The notes beneath the pieces were generated by a model. The model saw nothing but the letters and a program-made list of their open reading frames with translations. It searched no databases and was not told where the DNA came from. Shown here in pieces: positions 5,828-12,447 of a stretch of DNA of 14,887 nucleotides. The number at the start of each line of letters is the position of its first letter. The first letter of the stretch is position 1. The position numbers were made by a program, and so were the translations under genes. This stretch comes from AC-32 sp038236705 (GTDB taxonomy: Bacteria; Actinomycetota; Thermoleophilia; Gaiellales; Gaiellaceae): contig JBBRZN010000048.1 in the NCBI GenBank assembly GCA_038236705.1, positions 1 to 14,887 on the forward strand. Reading direction: 5' to 3'.

Positions 5828-7284
5828 ATGGGCCGACGAACCGAGCGGATGAAGCGCGCGCTCGAGGTGACCTCCGTCGCGCGCCAGCGCAGCCTCCTGA
5901 GCGTGCTGCGGGAGCTCGGCGTGGTCGGCCAGCGGCCGGCCACGCCGAGGGCGCGGTCGAGTTCCGGCGGGCGCTCGAGGAGCTCGGCGAGAACCTGGGC
6001 TCCGACGCGGTCGCCCGGCTGGAGCCCGAGCCGCTCGCCGCCGCGTCGATCGCGCAGATCCACCCGGCTTTGCTCAAGGACGGGCGCGAGGTGGTCGTCA
6101 AGGTCCGCCGCCCCGGGATCGTCGAGCAGGTGGAGCTCGACCTCGACGTGATCCGCTCGACGGTGAACTTCCTCGAGGAGCGCTCCAAGACTGCGCAGCT
6201 GCTCCAGCTCCGCGCACTGGCCGACGAGCTCGACTCGCACCTGCGGGCGGAGCTCGACTTCGTCGAGGAGGCGAGCAACACGGAGCTGATCGCGCGTCTC
6301 CTCGAGGACTTCGAGGATCTGATCGTCCGCAGGTGATCCGGCCGCACGTGACCGAGCGCGTGCTCGTGCTGGAGCGCATCCACGGCGAGAAGGTCGCGCC
6401 GGGGCACGGCCTCCCGCATGAGCGCGCCGAGAACCTTGCCCGCGATTTCTTCCGCGCCTACATCCGGCAGGTCACCCTGGCCGGCGTCTACCACGCCGAC
6501 CCGCACCGCGGGAACGTGCTCCTGACCGAGGACGGCCGCCTGGCCCTGCTCGACTTCGGCCTCCTGGGCCGCCTCGACGAGGAGACGCGCACCACCCTCT
6601 CGCTGCTGCTGCTCGGGCTCGCGCACAACCGCACCGAGGACGTGGCGGCCGCTGCTGCTCTCACTCTCGCTGACGACTCTCGAGTCGGACGAGCCGAGCT
6701 TCGTCCACGAGTTGCGGCGCAAGCTGCCGCGCTATCACTGGCGCCCGCTCGCCGGGATCCGCACGGGCGAGGCGCTCGCCGACCTCCAGCGCATCTGCCT
6801 CACCTACGGCATCCGATTGCCGACGAGCTTCGCCCTCGTCGGCAAGACCCTCGCCCAGGCGGACTCGATCGCGCGCACGCTAGACCCGAAGCTCGACCCG
6901 ATCGCGCTGATCGAGGAGGGGTCGCTCGAGCTGATGGTCGCCGAGGCCGAGGCGCGTGTGGAGCCGAACCAGCTCTTCAGCTACCTCTTCACCCAGCTCG
7001 GCGCGATCTCCCGCCTGCCCCGCCGGGTCGCGCAGGTCGCAGACCATCTCGAGGCCGGCACGCTCAAGGTGGGGTTCGTGCCGACGGGGCTCGAGGACAC
7101 CGAGCACATGTTGCGCTCGGTGGCGAATCGCATCGGCGCCGCGATGATCGTCGTCGGCCTGCTGATCTCCTCGGCCCTGATGGCGCGGGTCGACCACACG
7201 GTCTCGCTGGTCGGGTTCCTGCTCTCCGGCGCGCTCGCCCTCTACCTCTTCTGGCGCATCATTCGGACCCCCGGCGATCTCTAG
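5828..7284 (+). pseudogene. Broken ABC1/UbiB-family kinase (AarF type)
   Basis: Recognisable pieces lie in successive frames. About 5828-5949: MGRRTERMKRALEVTSVARQ. About 5943-6336: EGAVEFRRALEELGENLGSD, then the Ala-rich loop PEPLAAASIAQIH and the VVVKV lysine. About 6333-6650: VIRPHVTERVLVLERIHGEK, the catalytic HADPHRGN and the metal-binding DFGLLGRLDE. About 6650-7284: LTTLESDEPSFVHELRRKLP to the end, with two C-terminal membrane helices. Frameshifts lie near 5949, 6333 and 6645. In addition ALEELGEN runs directly into LGSDAVARLEPEP: the family's KxGQ segment (normally ...GPTFIKLGQLLSTRPDLLP) and about 50 residues are missing in frame. Intact members are membrane-associated atypical kinases/ATPases linked to quinone metabolism. 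The deletion of a hallmark motif argues for real decay rather than base errors alone. A GTG at 5801 that overlaps the preceding stop is an alternative start. Confidence 0.82.
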
Positions 7285-7327
7285 GATTGAGCGGGACGGC
7301 TGGCAACGCCTACGCGAAGGCCGTGCC

Positions 7328-7441
7328 GTGCTCGTGACCACCGAGTGGCTCGCGGAGCATCTCGAGCGCCTGCTCGGCGAGCGCGGGGCTCGGGAGTTCA
7401 GCACCGCAAGCGGTGCCTTGGAGGAATCGCGCCGATCGTAA
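7328..7441 (+). pseudogene. Possible rhodanese (sulfurtransferase) N-terminal remnant
   Basis: A 37-codon frame starts VLVTTEWLAEHLERLLGERG and stops at 7439-7441. LVTTEWLAEHL resembles the usual beginning of thiosulfate sulfurtransferases (LVSTEWLAEHL...), but no rhodanese domain or active-site Cys loop follows. It lies between a decayed kinase and a terminator, so a truncated remnant is plausible; chance similarity over 11 residues is the alternative. The rest of 7285-7603 holds a short inverted repeat (GCACCGC/GCGGTGC, 7401-7416), the terminator at 7482-7513 and the selD promoter; I see no other gene there. Confidence 0.3.
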
Positions 7442-7481
7442 CGAAACGCGGGGAGCACCCAAAGCTCCTCCTCTCCCCTGG

Positions 7482-7513
7482 CAACGGCGGCCTTTGGCCG
7501 CCGTTGTCGTTTT
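7482..7513 (+). terminator. Rho-independent terminator upstream of selD
   Basis: CAACGGCGGCC (7482-7492) pairs perfectly with GGCCGCCGTTG (7496-7506) across a TTT loop and is followed by TCGTTTT. It closes the transcript coming from the broken kinase region and separates it from selD. Confidence 0.82.
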
Positions 7514-7543
7514 CGGGAATACCGGCGGGCCGCCGGACGTAGA

Positions 7544-7572
7544 TGGACGAAAGTCGAATCGATCCCTACAGT
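7544..7572 (+). promoter_or_regulatory. Candidate promoter of the selD operon
   Basis: TGGACG (7544-7549), 17 nt, TACAGT (7567-7572). The expected start near 7579 gives a leader of about 25 nt that contains the ribosome binding site. Confidence 0.5.
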
Positions 7573-7603
7573 TCCCGCAACCGATTCAGGGAGAAGGTCC
7601 GCC

Positions 7604-8641
7604 GTGAACCTGAACACCGGCACTGTGAAGCTCACCGACCTCGCCTCGTGCGGCGGCTGCGCCGCGAAGTACTCGGCCGTGCGGCTCGAGCAACTGCTGG
7701 CCGGCTTCGTCCCCGCGGAGGCGGAGGACCTGCTGGTCGGGCTCGCGCCCGCCGACGACGCGGCCGTCTACCGGCTCGACGACGAGCGGGCGCTGATCTT
7801 CACGCTCGACTTCTTCCCGCCGGTGGTCGACGACCCCGGCGACTACGGCGCGATCGCGGCCACGAACGCGCTCAACGACGTCTTCGCGATGGGCGGCACG
7901 CCCCTCCTCGCGCTCTCGATCGCCGCCTTCCCGGAGGAGCTCCCGCTGGAGATGCTCGCCGAGATCTTCGCGGCCGCCGATGCGCAGGTGCGCGCCGCGG
8001 GCGGCCTGCTCGCCGGCGGGCACACGATCCGTGACGCAGAGCCCAAGTACGGGCTGGCCGTCATCGGCACCGTGCATCCCAAGGGCATCTGGCCGAAGAA
8101 CGGCGCGCGGGCGGGCGACGCCATCTTCCTGACGAAGCCGCTCGGGACTGGGCTGATCATGAGCGCCCACAAGCGCGGCGAGGCCGGGTCCCAGCAGCTC
8201 GAGCGCGCGATCCGCTGGATGCGGATGCTGAACAACGAGGCGGCGGACGTGCTGCGCGGGTTCGAGCCGAGCGCTGTCACTGACGTAACGGGCTTCGGCC
8301 TTTTCGGACACGCGCACGAGGTCGCCGAGCGCAGCCGCGTGCGGATCCGGCTCGAGTCGGAGCGCTTCCCGGCGATCGACGGGGCGCTCGACGCTGCACG
8401 CCACGGCGTGCGCACGAGCGGCGACCCCCGCAACCGCGACTTCGCCGGGCCACACATCTCGCTCGACGGAGCCCCGGACACCCTCGTCGCGCTCGGCTAC
8501 GACCCGCAGACCGCTGGCGGGCTGCTCGTCTCGATCCCGGCCGAGCGAGGGCCCGCGCTGGAGGCGGAGTTCACCTCGCGGAAGCTCTTCATCCGCCGAG
8601 TCGGCCGTGTGGAGGAGGGCTCCGGAGTCGTAGTGGAATGA
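7604..8641 (+). CDS. selD: Selenide, water dikinase (selenophosphate synthetase)
   Basis: A 345-residue protein, full length for SelD. It makes selenophosphate from selenide and ATP, the selenium donor for selenocysteine and selenouridine synthesis, in the cytoplasm. Visible signatures: LTDLASCGGCAAK at residues 10-22, where Cys19 and Lys22 align with the catalytic Cys17 and Lys20 of E. coli SelD, and Cys16 is an additional cysteine; the AIRS-type ATP site with DDAAVYRLD and TLDFFPPVVDDPGDYGAIAA; NALNDVFAMGG; GGHTIRDAEPKYGLAVIG; and the C-terminal DVTGFGLFGHAHE. The catalytic residue is an ordinary Cys codon (TGC), not Sec. The GTG at 7604 is supported by AGGGAGAAGG (7588-7597), 6 nt upstream. 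It is coupled to the next gene by an ATGA overlap. No selA, selB or tRNA-Sec is visible in this window, so which selenium pathway it feeds cannot be read here. Confidence 0.95.
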   Translation: MNLNTGTVKLTDLASCGGCAAKYSAVRLEQLLAGFVPAEAEDLLVGLAPADDAAVYRLDDERALIFTLDFFPPVVDDPGDYGAIAATNALNDVFAMGGTPLLALSIAAFPEELPLEMLAEIFAAADAQVRAAGGLLAGGHTIRDAEPKYGLAVIGTVHPKGIWPKNGARAGDAIFLTKPLGTGLIMSAHKRGEAGSQQLERAIRWMRMLNNEAADVLRGFEPSAVTDVTGFGLFGHAHEVAERSRVRIRLESERFPAIDGALDAARHGVRTSGDPRNRDFAGPHISLDGAPDTLVALGYDPQTAGGLLVSIPAERGPALEAEFTSRKLFIRRVGRVEEGSGVVVE

Positions 8642-9165
8642 CCCGTGGCATGGTGCACGGACGGTTCCAGCCCTTCCACAACGGTCACCTGGAGTATCTG
8701 AAGGGCGCAGCCGGGCGCTGCGAGGAGCTCTTCGTCGGGATCACGAACCCCGACCCCGAGCGGATCAAGCCTGAGGATTCGGACCCTCTGCGGCACCTGC
8801 CAGAGTCGAACCCGTACAGCTACGTCGAGCGGCTGCTGATGGTGAAGGCTGCCGCGGTCGATGCAGGGATCGATCTTGCCCGCCTGCACGTGATCCCGTT
8901 CCCGGTCAACGAGCCCGAGCTCTGGCGCGCCTACGTGCCCGAGGACGTCGTCCAGTTCATCCGGCTCTTCTCCGTCTGGGGCGGCACGAAGCTCGACCGG
9001 CTGCGCGAGGCCGGCTACGAGGTGGTCGTCCTCGACGAGGGCGCGGAGAAGGAAGTCTCGGGCGCCGAGGTGCGCGCTGCGCTGCGCGAAAAGGGCGACT
9101 GGGAGAGCCTCGTGCCGCCCGGAGTGGCCGGGGTGCTGAAAGGACTTGAACGAACGGCGGTGTAA
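8638..9165 (+). CDS. nadM: NadM-like nicotinamide-nucleotide adenylyltransferase
   Basis: A 175-residue nucleotidyltransferase. It starts MTRGMVHGRFQPFHNGHLEY: GRFQPFHNGH with the HxGH motif (His14, His17) is typical of the archaeal-type NMN adenylyltransferase NadM, which joins NMN and ATP to NAD+. Further signs are NPYSYVERLLMVKAA (58-72) and KEVSGAEVRAAL near 138-149, matching the ISTTxxR-like phosphate-binding motif. Length agrees with NadM (about 170-180). The ATG overlaps the selD stop (ATGA), so the two are translationally coupled. The link with selenophosphate synthesis is not obvious; both consume ATP and nothing more can be said. Alternatives are another cytidylyl/adenylyltransferase of the same fold. 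The superfamily is certain, the NMN substrate probable. Confidence 0.78.
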   Translation: MTRGMVHGRFQPFHNGHLEYLKGAAGRCEELFVGITNPDPERIKPEDSDPLRHLPESNPYSYVERLLMVKAAAVDAGIDLARLHVIPFPVNEPELWRAYVPEDVVQFIRLFSVWGGTKLDRLREAGYEVVVLDEGAEKEVSGAEVRAALREKGDWESLVPPGVAGVLKGLERTAV

Positions 9166-9248
9166 GAGTCCTGTAAGGGGGGAAAACTTTTCTCAGGCCT
9201 GGGCGTCCACACCAGTACAAAACGCCGCAACCCAGGGGGTTCAGCCAA

Positions 9249-10118
9249 ATGCGTATCGTCATACTCTCCGCGGTCGCCGTGCTCGCGCTCGCAATCACCG
9301 GAGCGTCCCAGCCGGCCTCGACCGCGACCAAGACCGTCAGGATCACCGCAACCGCGTTCACGCCCGCCAGCGTCACGATCAACACGGGCGACGCGGTCAG
9401 ATGGACGAACAGCGACAGCAAGAACCACCAGGTGGTCGCAAACAACGGCGCCTTCGCCTCGCCAACGATCGCACCGGGCAAGGCGTACACGCACGTCTTC
9501 AACACGGCGGGCACCTACCGCTACCACGACGCGCTTCATCCGAGCCTGACAGGCCGGGTGATCGTGAACGGGCCGCCGCCGGCGGTGACGATCGGCGCGG
9601 CAGCGCCGATCCTGACCTACGGCCAGGCCACTCATATCGCCGGCACCGTCTCGAACGCGAAGACGGGCGAGACCGTCACGCTGTGGGCGCAGCCCTACGG
9701 CCAGGCCTCGCCTGTGCAGCTCGCGACGGTCCTGACCGCCGCGGGCGGCGTCTGGGACTTCGTCGTGAAGCCGACGCTCCTCACCACCTACGAAGCGCAC
9801 TGGAAGGCCGCCGTCAGCGCGAAGGTCGGCGTTGCGATGAGGCCGAACGTGCTCTTCTCGGCCTCGAAGGGGATGGGCTTCGTCAAGGTGAAGTCGAACC
9901 ACTCACTGCAGGGCCGCAAGGTCTACGTCCAGCGCTTCACGCGCTTCGGGCAATGGGTGAAGATGAAGCGCGTGATCCTCGGCCGGAGCTCGCAGAGGCT
10001 CTTCTACCTGCGCCTCCCGCGCGGGACCTACACGCTCCGCATCTTCATGTCCTACAACCAGGTCGGCGCCGGGTACCTCGACGGCTTCAGCCGCACGGTC
10101 ACCTACAAGCGCAAGTAA
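9249..10118 (+). CDS. Secreted cupredoxin-fold protein with degenerate copper site
   Basis: A 289-residue exported protein. It has a signal peptide (MRIVILSAVAVLALAITGAS, cleavage around residues 20-26), then a plastocyanin-like domain at about 27-107 (ITATAFTPASVTINTGDAVR, WTNSDSKNHQVV, FNTAGTYRYHDALHPSLTGR). In active family members the last loop reads like YxYxCxxHxxM; here Cys becomes Asp94 and Met becomes Leu100, while His60 and His97 remain. A type 1 copper site is therefore unlikely, though a two-His metal site is possible. The remaining 180 residues look beta-rich and Ig-like (VTIGAAAPILTYGQATHIAG, then GETVTLWAQPYGQ), ending in a basic tail TVTYKRK. Start: the ATG follows AGGGGG at 9234-9239. 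CCTGGG (9198-9203) could pair with CCCAGG (9231-9236) and mask part of that site. It is a single gene between the selD pair and apgM. Function unknown. Confidence 0.82.
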   Translation: MRIVILSAVAVLALAITGASQPASTATKTVRITATAFTPASVTINTGDAVRWTNSDSKNHQVVANNGAFASPTIAPGKAYTHVFNTAGTYRYHDALHPSLTGRVIVNGPPPAVTIGAAAPILTYGQATHIAGTVSNAKTGETVTLWAQPYGQASPVQLATVLTAAGGVWDFVVKPTLLTTYEAHWKAAVSAKVGVAMRPNVLFSASKGMGFVKVKSNHSLQGRKVYVQRFTRFGQWVKMKRVILGRSSQRLFYLRLPRGTYTLRIFMSYNQVGAGYLDGFSRTVTYKRK

Positions 10119-10124
10119 GTCCTC

Positions 10125-10160
10125 GAGCACGCGGCGCGGGTTAGCCTGCGCCGCGTGCTC
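10125..10160 (+). repeat. Perfect 13-bp inverted repeat spanning the phosphoglycerate mutase start
   Basis: GAGCACGCGGCGC (10125-10137) and GCGCCGCGTGCTC (10148-10160) are exact reverse complements around a 10-nt spacer that holds the TAGCCT -10 hexamer. The right arm contains the GTG start codon (10155-10157). It starts 6 bp after the cupredoxin stop. It may act as the cupredoxin terminator hairpin without a U-tract, as an operator over the apgM promoter, or both. Confidence 0.75.
10142..10147 (+). promoter_or_regulatory. Candidate -10 element of the phosphoglycerate mutase gene (leaderless start)
   Basis: TAGCCT is followed by 7 nt and the GTG at 10155, with no Shine-Dalgarno. It lies in the loop of the inverted repeat 10125-10160. 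Confidence 0.5.
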
Positions 10161-11402
10161 CCTATCGTCGTCTTCCTGCTCGACGGCCTCGCCGACCGAG
10201 CCCATGAGCTGCTCGGCGGGCGGACCGGCAACGAGGCCGCCTCGACGCCGAACCTCGACGCGCTCGCGGCGAGCGGCTCCTGCGGGCTCCTCTACGCCGT
10301 CGGCCCAGGGCGTGCGCCGTCGAGCGAGGTCGCGCACTGGTCGATGCTCGGCTACCGCCCCGACGAGTTCCCGGGCCGGGCGGTGTTCGAGGCGCTCGGG
10401 CGCGGCCAGGAGGTGAGTGCCGACGACGTGCACGCCTACGCCGCCCTGCGGCCGGCCGAGCGGCGCGACGACGGCTGGTGGCTGACCGGGCGGCCCGACC
10501 CGGATCGAGACGCCGAAGAGGCCGAGCGCCTCGTCGAGCGCTGTGCCGAGATCGTTGTGGACGGGTTCACGTTCTCGCTTTCCCACGTCTGGCGCGGGGA
10601 GGCCGTGCTGCGCATCTCGGGCGGCGCCGACGAGCGCGTGACCGACACGGACGCGTTCTTCCGCGACCGGCACCCGCTGTTGCGCCCCCGTCCGCTCGTC
10701 TCGGAGGCGGAGCGCACCGCCCGCGCCTGCGAGGAGTGGACGCGGGAGGTGCTGAGCCGTCTCGAGACCGAGCGGTTCAACGTGATCACGCTCAAGTGGT
10801 TCGGCCGGCCGCGGCCGGTGCCGAGCTTCCTCGAGCGCCACGGCGTCACGGGCGCGTTCGCGGCGGATTCGGCGTTCCTGCGGGGGCTCGGGCGCGCGCT
10901 GGGGCTCGAGCCGCTCGACGCGCCGGAGACCGACGATCCGGTCGCCGACCTGCTCGGGCGCGTCGAGCTGGCCAAGCGGCGGCTCGACGCCGGCGACACC
11001 TTCGTCTTCTGCCACCAGAAGACCGCGGACGCCGCCGGCCACACGAAGGACCCGCGCATCAAGCAGGAGACGATCGAGCAGCTCGACGCGGCGCTCGGCG
11101 ACCTGCCCACCGACCGGGCGATCGTCTGCGTGACCGGCGATCACGCCACGCCCGCCTCGCCGGAGGTGATCCATTCCGGCGACCCGGTGCCGCTGCTGGT
11201 CGCGGGACCAGGCGTGCGGGCCGACCGCGTCGAGCGCTTCGGGGAGCTCGACTGCGCCTCCGGGATCCTCGGCCAGCTCCGTGGGCCGGACCTGATGCCG
11301 GTCCTCCTGAACGCCGCCGACCGGCCGCTCTTCATCGGCTCCCGGCCGACTCCGGTGGACGGCGCGGACGGCTACCCGGCCCTCCTTGAGCCCCTTCTCT
11401 AG
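10155..11402 (+). CDS. apgM: 2,3-bisphosphoglycerate-independent phosphoglycerate mutase, archaeal type
   Basis: A 415-residue alkaline-phosphatase-superfamily enzyme interconverting 3- and 2-phosphoglycerate in glycolysis/gluconeogenesis. Signatures in order: metal-binding Asp10 in FLLDGLADR; TPNLDALAASGSCGL (31-45); SSEVAHWSMLGYRPDEF, with Ser57 at the position of the phosphorylated Ser in the ApgM motif GSDTAHLSLLGY; GRAVFEALGRG; FCHQKTADAAGHTKDP with the second metal site; TGDHATPASPEVIHSGDPVP near the C-terminus. The length fits ApgM (about 400) and not the 510-residue bacterial iPGM. The start GTG at 10155 follows a -10-like hexamer by 7 nt and lies inside an inverted repeat. Several aromatic or acidic substitutions relative to the archaeal motif (HW for HL) are mild. 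A related phosphopentomutase or homoserine-kinase-like branch of the family is the alternative. Confidence 0.87.
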   Translation: MLPIVVFLLDGLADRAHELLGGRTGNEAASTPNLDALAASGSCGLLYAVGPGRAPSSEVAHWSMLGYRPDEFPGRAVFEALGRGQEVSADDVHAYAALRPAERRDDGWWLTGRPDPDRDAEEAERLVERCAEIVVDGFTFSLSHVWRGEAVLRISGGADERVTDTDAFFRDRHPLLRPRPLVSEAERTARACEEWTREVLSRLETERFNVITLKWFGRPRPVPSFLERHGVTGAFAADSAFLRGLGRALGLEPLDAPETDDPVADLLGRVELAKRRLDAGDTFVFCHQKTADAAGHTKDPRIKQETIEQLDAALGDLPTDRAIVCVTGDHATPASPEVIHSGDPVPLLVAGPGVRADRVERFGELDCASGILGQLRGPDLMPVLLNAADRPLFIGSRPTPVDGADGYPALLEPLL

Positions 11403-11405
11403 GAG

Positions 11406-11434
11406 CCGTCGAAAGTGCTGCGCACTTTCGACGG
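11406..11434 (+). terminator. Perfect 13-bp hairpin after the phosphoglycerate mutase gene
   Basis: CCGTCGAAAGTGC (11406-11418) pairs exactly with GCACTTTCGACGG (11422-11434) across a 3-nt loop, 3 bp after the apgM stop. Downstream is AGCTGGTTTG rather than a U-run. Most likely a U-poor terminator. Confidence 0.6.
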
Positions 11435-11483
11435 AGCTGGTTTGTCGCATCGCTCCGCTCGCGAGAGATCAAAAGCTGACGCC

Positions 11484-11489
11484 TAAACT
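11484..11489 (+). promoter_or_regulatory. Candidate -10 element of ctaA (leaderless start)
   Basis: TAAACT is followed by 6 nt and the GTG at 11496; no Shine-Dalgarno is present. Confidence 0.5.
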
Positions 11490-11495
11490 CGAAGC

Positions 11496-12443
11496 GTGCA
11501 CGTCGAGTCGACTGCCCTAGAACGTGTGCGCCGGCTCGAGCTCTCCCCGGTGCGGTTCCTCCAGCTCGCGTTCCTGGACGCCGGGATGCTCTGGCTGATC
11601 ATCGTCACCGGCGCAGCGGTCCGCCTGACGGGTTCCGGCCTCGGCTGCCGCCACTGGCCCGGCTGCGAGAAAGGCCATCCGCTCCCGGCCAAGGACTACC
11701 ACGCATACATCGAGTTCGGAAACCGGCTGGTCGGCGGCGTCGCGATTGCGGTGACGTTGCTGGTGGCGCTCGCGGCCACGAGGACACCGGCCCTGCCGCG
11801 CTGGGCTCGGCGGCTCGCGCTGGCGATCTTCCTCGGCACTCTTGCGCAGGCGCCGCTCGGGTACCTCGCCGTCAAGACCGACCTGCGCTGGCCGGTGGTG
11901 GCGACGCACCTGCTGCTCTCGATGGCCGTGCTCGCCGGGGCAGTCGCGCTTGCGCTGGAGGCCTTCGGGGCGCGTGCAGGCCGCGCCGAGCCGGTCGTCC
12001 CGCTGGAGCTGCGCCGCCTCGGGATCGTGTCCGCGGCATCGTGCCTCGTGCTCCTCGTCAGCGGTACGCTGGCGACCGCTGCCGGCCCGCACTCGGGCGG
12101 CGGTGCCGAGCACGTCGACCGGCTCTGGCGCCTGCAGCCGCTCGTCTACGCCCACGCGATCGCGGTCGGGGTGTTCGGTCTCTCGCTCGTCTTCGTGCTC
12201 GGCTACCTGGCTGCTCGCCGGGAGCGCTGGCCACGGCTGTTCAAGCTGGGCGTTGCAGTTCTCGCGCTCCTGCTGGCGCAGATGGCGCTGGGCGAGATCC
12301 AGTACCGCACGCACTTGCCGTGGCCGCTCGTGCTCGTGCACGTCGGCTTTGCCGCAGCGGTCTGGGCGGCCCTCGTCGCCTTCGTCACGGTCCTGTGGCG
12401 GCCGCCGCCGGCGGCTTTCGCGCAAGGCCCGCACGTAGACTGA
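11496..12443 (+). CDS. ctaA: Heme A synthase (COX15/CtaA family)
   Basis: A 315-residue integral membrane protein with about eight hydrophobic segments, the usual CtaA size and topology. It converts heme O to heme A for aa3-type cytochrome oxidases. Signatures: VTGAAVRLTGSGLGCRHWPG (37-56) with the extracytoplasmic Cys pair Cys51/Cys57; IEFGNRLVGG (72-81) holding the conserved Glu73; heme-ligand histidine candidates His138 (VATHLLLS), His220 (VYAHAIAV) and His282 (LVHVGFA). Where Bacillus CtaA has a fourth His three residues after the Glu, this protein has Asn76, apparently a variant of this branch. The start is the GTG at 11496, 6 nt after a -10-like TAAACT. It ends 4 bp before the PAC2 gene. 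The oxidase genes it serves are not in the window. Confidence 0.93.
   Translation: MHVESTALERVRRLELSPVRFLQLAFLDAGMLWLIIVTGAAVRLTGSGLGCRHWPGCEKGHPLPAKDYHAYIEFGNRLVGGVAIAVTLLVALAATRTPALPRWARRLALAIFLGTLAQAPLGYLAVKTDLRWPVVATHLLLSMAVLAGAVALALEAFGARAGRAEPVVPLELRRLGIVSAASCLVLLVSGTLATAAGPHSGGGAEHVDRLWRLQPLVYAHAIAVGVFGLSLVFVLGYLAARRERWPRLFKLGVAVLALLLAQMALGEIQYRTHLPWPLVLVHVGFAAAVWAALVAFVTVLWRPPPAAFAQGPHVD
12436..12441 (+). promoter_or_regulatory. Candidate -10 element of the PAC2 gene (leaderless start)
   Basis: TAGACT lies across the last codons of ctaA and is followed by 6 nt and the ATG at 12448; no Shine-Dalgarno. The gene may also be reached by read-through from ctaA. Confidence 0.45.
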
Positions 12444-12447
12444 GACG

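Noticed and set aside
7285..7603. Search for tRNA-Sec or another tRNA beside selD
   Set aside because: No T-loop GGTTCGA pattern, acceptor stem or UCA anticodon arm could be assembled.
9903..11450. 515-codon minus-strand frame opposite apgM
   Set aside because: No family motif and Arg/Glu/Val-rich shadow composition; the plus strand encodes a clear ApgM.
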